Origin: CAZTAO01 sp964611645 | Lineage (GTDB): Bacteria > Armatimonadota > UBA5829 | Assembly: GCA_964611645.1 (NCBI GenBank) | Contig: CAZTAO010000046.1 | Coordinates: 1-38,111, forward strand | DNA: 38,111 nt | Direction of reading: 5' to 3' | Part shown: positions 24,824 to 32,528 of the stretch, piece by piece | Position numbering within the stretch: position 1 is the first letter of the stretch | Layout of the letters: each line of letters starts with the position of its first letter | Translations under genes and position numbers: made by a program | Notes under the pieces: generated by a model | Databases searched by the model: none | The model's input: the letters and a program-made list of their open reading frames with translations, nothing else | What the model was told of the DNA's origin: nothing

Positions 24824-24902
24824 CGCTCCCGTCTGGACACTTGCCGCCCGGCGGTGTATCCTATTAGTTACGAATACTATTCGACCGGAGAGTGCAAGCA
24901 AG

Positions 24903-26051
24903 ATGACAAAACGCGAACGCTTTCTCGACTGGGTCAGGAACGGCGACCCGGACCTTCTTCCCGTGTGTATGTCGTGGGGCAGCGGCGTCGCAGCCTCCTT
25001 CTACGGCAAGGATGAGTCCCAGGTCAGCATTGAAGATCAGATAAACGCGGCAGAGGAGACCGGCACATTCCACATGGTCCACGTCAGCGGGACTACCTGC
25101 TTCAATGCTGTTGAGTTTATGCACGGCGCTCACATAGAAGACATGTGGGATGAAAGCCCGGATGGGGTGAAGCGGCAGACTCAGACCCTGGTCACCCCGG
25201 TCGGCAAACTCACCGAAGTCTCGGAGTTCCCCAAGCACACCGGTCAGTATCACCGGGAGTTCTTTGTCAAAGATGAGAAGGATATCCCGGTCTTCGAGTG
25301 GTTTGTGCGCAACGCCTGCCAGGAGATGATCAAGAACCCTAATGTGGGAGAGGCCGTGAGGAAGGAGACCGCCGACAATGCAGCAGTTCTCCACGGAGGC
25401 TTGCCCAGCGGTTGCCATGTGTTCAGCGGAGGGGTTGAACTGTTGTCCTCATACTACATGGATCAGGCGGTCGCCCTTTACCTGATCTATGATCACCAGG
25501 ATATGATGGAAGAACTCTTCGACCTGCACGCCAAGGCGACCGCGGTGATGATGGGCGCAATGGCCGACACCGATCTCGACTTCTACACCTACGCCATCAA
25601 CGGGTACGAGTGGCTTTCCCCCGATCTCTACAATCGCTATATGGTCCCTCAGGCCAAAGAGATAAACGACCTCGCCGCGGAGCAGGGCAAACTGACCTGG
25701 CTCCACACCTGCGGCAAGCTCAAGCGGATTGCGGAAGCCGGGATGTATCAGCAGATGGGTGTGGATGTGGTGGAGAGCCTGTCCAGCCTGCCCACCGGCG
25801 ATATCGACGATCTGGCAAAGACCCGCGCCGACATCGGCCACGACATCACGACCCGTGGCGGAATGAACGTGGAGTTGTTCTACGCCAAGGACCCCTCGAC
25901 CGTGCGGGACAAAGCCGAGCAGGTGATCGCGGATTGCTCCGGCTATAAGCACATGATCGGGGACACCAACAGCACCGTCCCGCCATACCCCTGGGCAAAT
26001 ATCCAGGCCATGTTGGACGTAGTAAAAGCCACCGGCCGGATGCTGGGATAG
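24903..26051 (+). CDS. Uroporphyrinogen decarboxylase-family protein (not HemE)
   Basis: The 382-residue soluble TIM-barrel protein belongs to the UroD superfamily. The N-terminus TKRERFLDWVRNGDPDLLPVCMSWG is like MtaA/CmuA-type or uncharacterised UroD-like proteins. It lacks the HemE RQAGR substrate loop, so heme synthesis is not supported. LTWLHTCGKLKRIAEAG (near residues 264-280) has the H-x-C-G metal-site motif of the cobamide-dependent methyltransferase branch. The C-terminal HMIGDTNSTVPPYPWANIQAMLD is typical of the family. GGAGAG lies upstream of ATG 24903. No corrinoid protein is next to it. Such stand-alone genes are numerous in Armatimonadota and Planctomycetes, often near glycoside-related genes; the function is open. 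Confidence 0.88.
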   Translation: MTKRERFLDWVRNGDPDLLPVCMSWGSGVAASFYGKDESQVSIEDQINAAEETGTFHMVHVSGTTCFNAVEFMHGAHIEDMWDESPDGVKRQTQTLVTPVGKLTEVSEFPKHTGQYHREFFVKDEKDIPVFEWFVRNACQEMIKNPNVGEAVRKETADNAAVLHGGLPSGCHVFSGGVELLSSYYMDQAVALYLIYDHQDMMEELFDLHAKATAVMMGAMADTDLDFYTYAINGYEWLSPDLYNRYMVPQAKEINDLAAEQGKLTWLHTCGKLKRIAEAGMYQQMGVDVVESLSSLPTGDIDDLAKTRADIGHDITTRGGMNVELFYAKDPSTVRDKAEQVIADCSGYKHMIGDTNSTVPPYPWANIQAMLDVVKATGRMLG

Positions 26052-26106
26052 GTGTTGGGTGTTGGGTGTTAGGTGTTGGGTGTTGGGTGTTAGGTGTTAG
26101 GTGCTG
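26051..26106 (+). repeat. Heptamer minisatellite, 8 units
   Basis: GGTGTTG and GGTGTTA units repeat head-to-tail eight times with only the seventh base (G or A) and one C change varying. The array begins at the last base of the UroD stop codon. Similar heptamer arrays (STRR type) are known in cyanobacteria. A degenerate 3-unit relative is at 30548-30568. Confidence 0.9.
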
Positions 26107-26123
26107 GGGAACAGAAGTTACAT

Positions 26124-26201
26124 CATCATCCTGAGCCTGTCGAAGGATGCGCGTGTGCTCCACCGGCACATACTGCATGCTTCGACAGGCTCAGCATGAT
26201 G
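26124..26201 (+). repeat. Long inverted repeat, 22-base arms
   Basis: The left arm (26124-26145) and right arm (26180-26201) match at 21 of 22 positions in inverted orientation, with a perfect 13-bp core GAGCCTGTCGAAG/CTTCGACAGGCTC. The spacer is 34 bases. The core is the widespread CCTGAGCCTGTCGAAGG-type palindrome seen in many bacterial genomes. It ends 17 bases before the start of the glycosidase-like gene. Confidence 0.85.
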
Positions 26202-26218
26202 GGAATATGGGAGAATCT

Positions 26219-29200
26219 ATGTATAGAGTAGTTAGGGTATTCTTCGTAGTGCTTGTTGCGTGCTTGCTTGTGTGTCTTGCCGGGGCTGCGTTCGCGGCAT
26301 CGGACGGTATCACCGTCTCAGTCACCGGCGGGAAGCAGTTGGCTGCCGACGCCGTGGTCGAGCGGGAGCTTGACCTTGCGGGGGCCGCGAAGGTAATGGG
26401 AGTCACCTCGCCGGTGGACCCCGAGGCCGTTCGGGTGGTCGAAGTAGGCAAGGACGGCAATCTGCCCAGCCAGGTCGACCCATCGGACAACGGCAAGTAC
26501 GTCGTCTGCTGGCAGCTTCCCGGGGAGCTTGCGCCGGGCAAGACCCGGACATTCCGGATTCTGCTGAGCGGCGAGGGCAGCGTGCCCATGCCCAAGGCAG
26601 TGGTATCGGCGGCACAGCAGGGCGATGACGTTGTTGTCACGCAGGGAAACGTCACCCTCACCTACTCCAAGGGCATCGGTGGCCTATTGAGCAAGATGAC
26701 GGTCGGCGGGGTTTCGGCATCGTTCACCTGGATGGACAAGATATATGATGGCAATGTCTATTACCTCGCCACCCACTCAGCCGAAAAGACCAGGCTCATC
26801 GCCACCGGCCCGCTGCGGGTGGTCTATCAGACCCAGGCGACCTACCAGGGCGGGGCCAAGCCGGCGGAGTCCAAGCCTCGTGCAACCTACACCTTCACAC
26901 ACTATGCCGGCGAACCTATAGCAAGGCTGGACGCTCGCGTGACGCAGGACTTTGCCCACAACTGGATGTCCCTGCACGTGATAGAGATCCATTTCGATGG
27001 CACCCCCATAGATAGCTACATCACAGACTCAGTATCAGGTAAGTTCATCCAGAACGGCCAGTTCTACGGCGGCCCGCGGTGGGCGGCAGTCTACGGCCCC
27101 GGGCTGCTGATCGGCGTGTACGGCAAAGGTGTCGGCATCTACGATGGCGGTGGCCCTTACTATGGCTCCTATGTCCGTGGGGGCACCGAGACCGTGAGCA
27201 AGAGCGAATACGAGACCCGCGCCGCCCTCTACTTCGGGACTTCATACACCGAAGCCCCGACCATGACCGCGTGGGAAGCCGCGCTTGCAAGCGGCCCGGT
27301 GTTGTCGGTCTCGCTGGATGCTCTGGACCGTCAGAAGCAGCAGGTCAGAACGGCCCTGGAGAAGAAGAGCAAGGGCTTGGGCGCTCTCAAAGGTAATGCC
27401 TGGGTGGCTGCCTATGCGCAGGTGACGGTTGCGGGGGCCAAGCTGGCATCGGGCGTTGCATCATTGAGCGCCGGTGATTTCGGTAAGGCCGGGATCGCCC
27501 TGAATGAAGCTCAATCGCTGCTGGGCGCCGGGAAGACGCGGATACAGTCGGTTACGGCCAAGGGCGTGACTCGGGGAACGGTGGACGGCTATCCGTTCAT
27601 CGCCAACTCCCGCGCCGCATATCTTTTCGCGCGCGCTGCCGACGGATTCGGCCTGATCAGCGTGTATGACAAGTCGAGGAAGCGTGAGTATCTGGCGCCT
27701 GACCCCAAGCGCGCGTCGCTGTGGCAGATATCGGTGAAGCAGGGCGCTTCAGGGCGGGTGATAAGCAATCTCAGCGATGCTGGTCACCTTGTGCGGCAGA
27801 CCAAGGCCGGTTTGGAGTTGATCTGGAAAGGCGACCTGGACGCCCGCGTCTCATTGGTTCTTCCGGCGGATTCTCCCAGGCTCACGATGCGCCTGACGAC
27901 CACTGTAGCAAAGCAGGGGCTGGGTATACAGACGGTCTCCTTCCCTGAGGTCGCGGGTATTCTTCCGCTGACCCCGGGCGGCAAGGACGATGTGGTGCTC
28001 AACACCGCCTCGGTCGGCGACCTGAAGCCGTCTCCGCTGGTCACCGGCAGCAATGAGCGACAGGAGTATCCGAACTGCATGCAGTTCACGGCGCTTCAGG
28101 GCGGGGACATCGGGTTCTACGCTGCCGAACAGGACCCGCAGGCGAACGTGAAGGCATTCTCTTGGGACCCGGAGTTGCAGTCCGGGACCTTGGCCTACAG
28201 CGTCAGCCACCCGGTTCTGGGCTGGGCGTCCGATACGCTGGTCACCTCATACAAGTTACCGGGAGACGTGGTGATCGGGCCGTTCCAGGGAGACTGGTAC
28301 GATGCCTGCCAGCTTTATCGCAAGTGGGTGCTGACCGGAGCGCCGTGGACTGCCAAGGGGCCGATCTACAAGCGCGCGGACTACCCGCAATGGCTGGCCG
28401 AATCGCCCTACTGGACCATCGGCTATCTGGACGCCGAACCCAGTATCAACAACGAGGTGAAGAAGTTCGAGTACTTCGGGCTTCCGACCGGTATATGCCA
28501 CACCTACGGCTACTACTTCCCTCAGACCCAGGATGACAGGTATACCGAATACTTCCCGCCCAAGCTGGGGTCGGAGAACCTCAAGCGGGTAGTCAAGGAA
28601 TTGCACGCCAGGGGTATGCACTTTGTGCCCTATATCAACGGTTGGTGCTGGGACCAGGACGCCGAGAGCTACCAGGTCGAGGATGCCGACAACGAAGCCG
28701 CCATCCAGACCAGCGACGGTGGGCAGGTTGTCATGGACTCCTACGGCTACGGCCAGAAACTGGCCGGCATGTGCCCGGGTTCCGCCCTGTGGCAGAAGAA
28801 ACTGTTGGACGACTCTAAGGAACTGGTGGGAAGATACGACTTCGACGGAGTCTACTACGACTTCTTCACCATCCATACGATGGACTGTTTCAACAAAACC
28901 CACGGCCACCCCATCTCCGGTGGGAACTTCTGGACCTCCTCGATTCGCAAATGCTACACCCAGTGCCGGGCTGAGCTAAAGAAGATCAGGCCTGATGTTA
29001 TGATGACCGGTGAGGACAACGCGGAGTTTGTGATCGATCTTCTGGACACGCAGCTTTCACTCAGCCGGGCGAACGACAAGGCCCCGCTTTACAACGCGGT
29101 CTACCACGGCTACACGCTGCTCTACGGCGGCGGCAAACAGAACTACACCCACCCGGCGGCGCAGGGGCGGTGGTGGATCACCGGCGGGCAGAACGGCTGG

Positions 29201-29671
29201 ACCGGAGCTGAAGGCGCTTACAAGGACCTGGGATACATCCCATCGTGGAAGGCCGATGGAGAGTTCTTCAAGCGGCTGCTGGCCTGCCACTACTACTTTG
29301 CCCGGCCATACCTGGCATACGGCACAATGCTCAGGCCGCCGAAGATCAGCGGGAAGATACCCAAGGTCAACGCGGAATCGGGGATGGGGCCATACTCCAT
29401 CTCAGCGATAGATGGGACCGCGTGGAAAGCGCCGGATGGCTCGGTAGGCATCTTCTTCCTCAACTACGGCGAGGACCCGCTGGAGTTCAAGTGGAACGTA
29501 GATCTGGCCGAGTATGCCGGCTGGGGCAAGGGCGCAAAGGTGAAGTTGACCCGGTGGACAGAGGACAGAAAGCTGGTGTCGCTGGGGATATTTGGCGGTG
29601 GCAAGTTCACCCGTCAGGAATCCCTGGTTGGCAGGGGGCTTATCGCGCTCAAGCTGGAGGTGGTGAAATGA
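26219..29671 (+). CDS. Large secreted glycosidase-like protein (DUF6259-like TIM barrel)
   Basis: The 1150-residue protein has a signal peptide (VVRVFFVVLVACLLVCLAGAAFA). The N-terminal 30-700 is beta-rich (FRILLSGEGSVPMPKAVVSAA, GNVTLTYSKGIGGLLSKMTVGG), like the galactose-mutarotase-type sandwich that precedes barrels. About residues 740-1030 look like a TIM barrel: FGLPTGICHTYGYYFPQTQ, VKELHARGMHFVPYINGWCWDQD, YDFDGVYYDFF near 873-883, and RPDVMMTGEDNAEF near 925-940. A C-terminal beta domain with VGIFFLNYGEDPLEFKWNV follows. The plan fits DUF6259-like putative glycoside hydrolases; acidic residues at strand ends (DFDGVYYD, GED) are catalytic candidates. ATG 26219 follows GGGAG by 5 bases. 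It overlaps the next gene by 4 bases (ATGA), so they are coupled. Confidence 0.75.
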   Translation: MYRVVRVFFVVLVACLLVCLAGAAFAASDGITVSVTGGKQLAADAVVERELDLAGAAKVMGVTSPVDPEAVRVVEVGKDGNLPSQVDPSDNGKYVVCWQLPGELAPGKTRTFRILLSGEGSVPMPKAVVSAAQQGDDVVVTQGNVTLTYSKGIGGLLSKMTVGGVSASFTWMDKIYDGNVYYLATHSAEKTRLIATGPLRVVYQTQATYQGGAKPAESKPRATYTFTHYAGEPIARLDARVTQDFAHNWMSLHVIEIHFDGTPIDSYITDSVSGKFIQNGQFYGGPRWAAVYGPGLLIGVYGKGVGIYDGGGPYYGSYVRGGTETVSKSEYETRAALYFGTSYTEAPTMTAWEAALASGPVLSVSLDALDRQKQQVRTALEKKSKGLGALKGNAWVAAYAQVTVAGAKLASGVASLSAGDFGKAGIALNEAQSLLGAGKTRIQSVTAKGVTRGTVDGYPFIANSRAAYLFARAADGFGLISVYDKSRKREYLAPDPKRASLWQISVKQGASGRVISNLSDAGHLVRQTKAGLELIWKGDLDARVSLVLPADSPRLTMRLTTTVAKQGLGIQTVSFPEVAGILPLTPGGKDDVVLNTASVGDLKPSPLVTGSNERQEYPNCMQFTALQGGDIGFYAAEQDPQANVKAFSWDPELQSGTLAYSVSHPVLGWASDTLVTSYKLPGDVVIGPFQGDWYDACQLYRKWVLTGAPWTAKGPIYKRADYPQWLAESPYWTIGYLDAEPSINNEVKKFEYFGLPTGICHTYGYYFPQTQDDRYTEYFPPKLGSENLKRVVKELHARGMHFVPYINGWCWDQDAESYQVEDADNEAAIQTSDGGQVVMDSYGYGQKLAGMCPGSALWQKKLLDDSKELVGRYDFDGVYYDFFTIHTMDCFNKTHGHPISGGNFWTSSIRKCYTQCRAELKKIRPDVMMTGEDNAEFVIDLLDTQLSLSRANDKAPLYNAVYHGYTLLYGGGKQNYTHPAAQGRWWITGGQNGWTGAEGAYKDLGYIPSWKADGEFFKRLLACHYYFARPYLAYGTMLRPPKISGKIPKVNAESGMGPYSISAIDGTAWKAPDGSVGIFFLNYGEDPLEFKWNVDLAEYAGWGKGAKVKLTRWTEDRKLVSLGIFGGGKFTRQESLVGRGLIALKLEVVK

Positions 29672-30543
29672 GAAAGCTGCTGATTGCTTTGGGGTTATTG
29701 CTGATCACAGCATCCGTCTCAGCCCAGGATATGAAGGCCCCTCCAGGCTGCGTTCCTGCGAGTGGCGCAAAGCCGGGACACGGCGGCTACGCCGACAAGG
29801 TAGTGCACAGCAAGACGGGTATCGACCTGGTCCTTGTGGCCCCTGGTGAGTACCAGATGGGCTCGGTGCCCGGCGAGGAAGCCGCAACTGCATACCCGAT
29901 TCACAAGGTCACCATCGCTTATGCGTTCTATATAGGGCGGACCGAGGTCACCAACGGGCAGTTCAGGCCATTCACCGACACAAGCGTCGGCTACGACGGG
30001 TTCAAGGACGTCGACCCGGCGTATGACCTGTGGATCAAGCACTTCCGGGGCAAATCCATAATGCCCACCGGCGACAACTTCCCGATGGTGTGGGTGAGTT
30101 GGAAGAACGCGAAGGCGTTCTGTGAATGGGCGAAGGATCTCGACCTGCCGAGTGAGTCGGAGTGGGAATATGCCTGCCGCGCGGGCACAACCACACCCTA
30201 CTATTGGGGCACTGATGTCAACCTGGCCGACAAGTACGCGTGGACTGTGCGCAACGCGAAGCGCAAAACGAACCCGGTGGCCCAGCTTGAACCCAATGCC
30301 TGGGGCCTCTACGATATGGCGGGCAATGTGTGGGAGTGGATGCTGGATGACTACGACGACTACGCCAAGACCCCCACGGACGGCTCACCCGCGCTGCCCG
30401 GCCTGATGACGAAAGTCCTCCGAGGCGGAGGGTGGGGCAGCGGAGCGCACCCCTACTCGGTCAGCAGCAACGGCCGCTATTTCTCCGCCAAAACCAACGC
30501 CAGCAACGACGTCGGCTTCCGGGTTGTTATACGGTTGAAGTAA
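29668..30543 (+). CDS. Secreted FGE-fold (SUMF1-like) protein without catalytic cysteines
   Basis: The 291-residue protein has a signal peptide (MRKLLIALGLLLITASVSAQ). Residues about 48-291 are a complete FGE-sulfatase fold: GIDLVLVAPGEYQMGSVPGEEA, AFYIGRTEVTNGQF, FPMVWVSWKNAKAFCEWA, LPSESEWEYACRAG, WGLYDMAGNVWEWMLDDYDD, VLRGGGWGS and NDVGFRVVIRLK. In true formylglycine-generating enzymes a cysteine pair lies just after the RGGS box; here that stretch reads GGGWGSGAHPYSVSSNGR, with no Cys, and no sulfatase gene is near. It is therefore more likely a carbohydrate- or protein-binding or other oxygenase-like member. GGAGGTG precedes ATG, which overlaps the TGA of the upstream gene, implying co-expression with the glycosidase-like protein. 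Confidence 0.88.
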   Translation: MRKLLIALGLLLITASVSAQDMKAPPGCVPASGAKPGHGGYADKVVHSKTGIDLVLVAPGEYQMGSVPGEEAATAYPIHKVTIAYAFYIGRTEVTNGQFRPFTDTSVGYDGFKDVDPAYDLWIKHFRGKSIMPTGDNFPMVWVSWKNAKAFCEWAKDLDLPSESEWEYACRAGTTTPYYWGTDVNLADKYAWTVRNAKRKTNPVAQLEPNAWGLYDMAGNVWEWMLDDYDDYAKTPTDGSPALPGLMTKVLRGGGWGSGAHPYSVSSNGRYFSAKTNASNDVGFRVVIRLK

Positions 30544-30547
30544 GCAG

Positions 30548-30568
30548 TAGGTGATAGGTGTTGGGTGA
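30548..30568 (+). repeat. Degenerate heptamer repeat, 3 units
   Basis: TAGGTGA, TAGGTGT and TGGGTGA follow the FGE-like gene stop. In phase they are related to the heptamer array at 26051-26106, so the same repeat type occurs at both ends of the glycosidase/FGE pair. Confidence 0.45.
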
Positions 30569-30604
30569 CAGCAGAGAGCAGAGGCTGGATCTTGCGCGGG
30601 CCGG

Positions 30605-30637
30605 TCCCATAGGTCTCATAGGTCTCATATGTCCCAT
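30605..30637 (+). repeat. Short CATAGGTCT direct repeat
   Basis: Two CATAGGTCT units and a third degenerate CATATGTCC run head-to-tail, framed by CCCAT at each end. The remaining part of the gap (30544-30683) shows no ORF and no clear promoter. Confidence 0.5.
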
Positions 30638-30683
30638 CCGTTTTATGCCGAGCATTCCGAACCTCCAGATGAAAGCAGGCACA

Positions 30684-31310
30684 ATGGCAGTAGAAAATAG
30701 AATGAACTCAGCCCAGCACTGGTGGTTTATGTTTGTCAGCAGGTTCCTCTTCAGGACTTGCGAGGTGTCGTGCAACCACCTGGTGCGCGTCCTCGATGGC
30801 GGCGCGCTCGCGTCTGAGCCATTCAGCGGGCAGTTGGCCCTGCTGGAGTCCCGCAGGCGGCGGCTTCAGCGGGTGCTGAGGAGGATCGGCGCAAGCCACG
30901 ACTCCGTCTGCGCGGACTGCAAGGGCAAGTGCTGCGGGGGAGTCCGTGAGCGCGATGCCTACATAGACAGAATCCTCCAGAATCCAAGCACCCCTAACAA
31001 GAATGCCCGGCGCCTGACCGGCGAATTGGTCAATCTGACGGATGCACAGCGCGCGGCGTTCGCCGACGCGACCTGGGTAGAGGGCCACTGCCGCGAGCTC
31101 ACCAACAAGGGCTGCCGCATTCCCTGCGACCTGCGCCCGATCCAGTGCGCTGCCTACTTCTGCGCGCCAACAGTCCGCCAGCTCACGCAAAAGGAAGGCA
31201 AGATGTCCAACGGGGTCAACCTGGCGCTGATGAGCGTTCAACTCAAGACGCTAGGCCTCGCATTCAAGGCCCGCTTCTCTCCTTCCAAGAGCGCCACAAA
31301 CAAAGCCTGA
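30684..31310 (+). CDS. Cysteine-cluster protein, YkgJ-like (UPF0153 type)
   Basis: The 208-residue protein has a CxxCxxxCC cluster, C76-x2-C79-x3-C83-C84 (CADCKGKCC). A second cluster, GHCRELTNKGCRIPCDLRPIQCAAYFC, follows near 133-160. The GC...RP..C....C order is that of the YkgJ family, whose members are thought to bind zinc or an iron-type centre. An N-terminal hydrophobic/aromatic WWFMFVSRFLF and a helical Arg-rich LLESRRRRLQRVLRRI precede it. The start is uncertain: ATG 30684 is taken, with ATG 30669 and 30702 as alternatives. mtnA follows 20 bases downstream, so they may be an operon. Function is unknown. Confidence 0.65.
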   Translation: MAVENRMNSAQHWWFMFVSRFLFRTCEVSCNHLVRVLDGGALASEPFSGQLALLESRRRRLQRVLRRIGASHDSVCADCKGKCCGGVRERDAYIDRILQNPSTPNKNARRLTGELVNLTDAQRAAFADATWVEGHCRELTNKGCRIPCDLRPIQCAAYFCAPTVRQLTQKEGKMSNGVNLALMSVQLKTLGLAFKARFSPSKSATNKA

Positions 31311-31330
31311 ACACGGAGGTAGTTGCCCTT

Positions 31331-32401
31331 ATGATGCGAACGGTCGACTTTGTTGACGGCAAGCTGGTCATTATCGACCAGACCAAACTGCCCGGTGAAT
31401 CGGTTACCATTGAGCTCTGCAACGCCGTCCAGACTGCGGACGCCATCACCACAATGAAAGTCCGGGGCGCGCCCGCTATAGGCGTGGCTGCGGCTATAGG
31501 CGTGGTATTGGCTGCGGCTGAGAGCAATGCGCCGGACACTGAGTCGCTGATGCTGGATATTCTCCGCGCCGCCCAGATGCTCAAGAACACCCGCCCCACC
31601 GCGTACAACTTGTTCTGGGGTATCGACCGGATGGTGAACAAGGCCAAGGGGTTGGAGTCGCGTGGGTTCTCGGCGGAGCAAATCCGCTTTGAACTCAGGT
31701 CGCTCGCGATGGAGATGCTGGATGAAGACGAGCGTGTGAACATGAAGCTGGGGGCCAATGGGGTCCAACTGCTGCCAGACCCCTGCACCGTTCTCACCCA
31801 CTGCAACGCCGGCGCTCTGGCTTGTGTCGGTTACGGGACGGCCCTGGGGGTGATCCGGGCGGCTGTTGAGGCAGGTAAGGCGGTCAGCGTATACGCCGAT
31901 GAGACCAGGCCCAGGCTGCAGGGGATGAAGCTCACCTGCTACGAGCTGGCCCAGGACGGCATCCCCGTAACGGTCATCACCGACAACATGGCCGGTTGGC
32001 TGATGAAGAGCGGGATGATCGACTGCGTGGTAGTCGGCGCGGACAGGATCGCCGCCAACGGCGACGTTGCCAACAAGATCGGCACCTATTCCGTAGCAGT
32101 GCTGGCCAAGCACCACGCCGTGCCGTTCTACGTCGCCGCGCCAACCTCCACCATCGACTTCTCCATCGATTCCGGCGAAGATATCACCATCGAGGAGCGC
32201 ACGCACGAGGAAGTCACCCATATAATGGGCACGAGAATCGCTCCCGACTGCGTGAAGACCATCAATCCCAGCTTCGATGTCACCCCCGCCGACCTGGTCA
32301 CCGCAATCATCACAGAGGTCGGAGTAGCGCACGCTCCCTACCGCGACAGCCTGAAGCGACATCGCGCAGCCGCACGAATGGCAGAGAACGCGGCAGGGTA
32401 A
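31331..32401 (+). CDS. mtnA: S-methyl-5-thioribose-1-phosphate isomerase
   Basis: Isomerises methylthioribose 1-phosphate to methylthioribulose 1-phosphate in the methionine salvage pathway. The 356 residues have the eIF2B-like fold with MKVRGAPAIGVAAAIG near the N-terminus. The catalytic pair is conserved: Cys158 in LTHCNAGALA and Asp238 in VVGADRIAANGD, just two residues off the Bacillus numbering (160 and 240). VYADETRPRLQGMKLT and SGEDITIEER complete the pattern. GGAGGT (31315-31320) is 10 bases before the first of two ATGs (31331; the other at 31334). Other salvage genes (mtnK, mtnP, etc.) are not nearby. The preceding Cys-cluster gene is possibly co-transcribed. Confidence 0.96.
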   Translation: MMRTVDFVDGKLVIIDQTKLPGESVTIELCNAVQTADAITTMKVRGAPAIGVAAAIGVVLAAAESNAPDTESLMLDILRAAQMLKNTRPTAYNLFWGIDRMVNKAKGLESRGFSAEQIRFELRSLAMEMLDEDERVNMKLGANGVQLLPDPCTVLTHCNAGALACVGYGTALGVIRAAVEAGKAVSVYADETRPRLQGMKLTCYELAQDGIPVTVITDNMAGWLMKSGMIDCVVVGADRIAANGDVANKIGTYSVAVLAKHHAVPFYVAAPTSTIDFSIDSGEDITIEERTHEEVTHIMGTRIAPDCVKTINPSFDVTPADLVTAIITEVGVAHAPYRDSLKRHRAAARMAENAAG

Positions 32402-32528
32402 TCACACCCTCGCAGGTGAAGCTTTCGTGAGCAAAGGAATTACCCCCGCTGCTGACGAATACAGTTCTAGCGCTGTGGCAGGTTCTCAGAGCTGCCGCAA
32501 CACCCGTACACGAAAGGATCCATTTGTG

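Noticed and set aside
24903..26051. HemE (uroporphyrinogen decarboxylase of heme synthesis)
   Set aside because: No RQAGR substrate-binding motif and no heme genes nearby.
26051..26106. CRISPR-like array
   Set aside because: The unit is only 7 bases and there are no spacers; it is a minisatellite, and no cas gene is near.
29668..30543. Functional sulfatase-activating formylglycine-generating enzyme
   Set aside because: The catalytic Cys pair after the RGG box is missing and no sulfatase gene is in the window.
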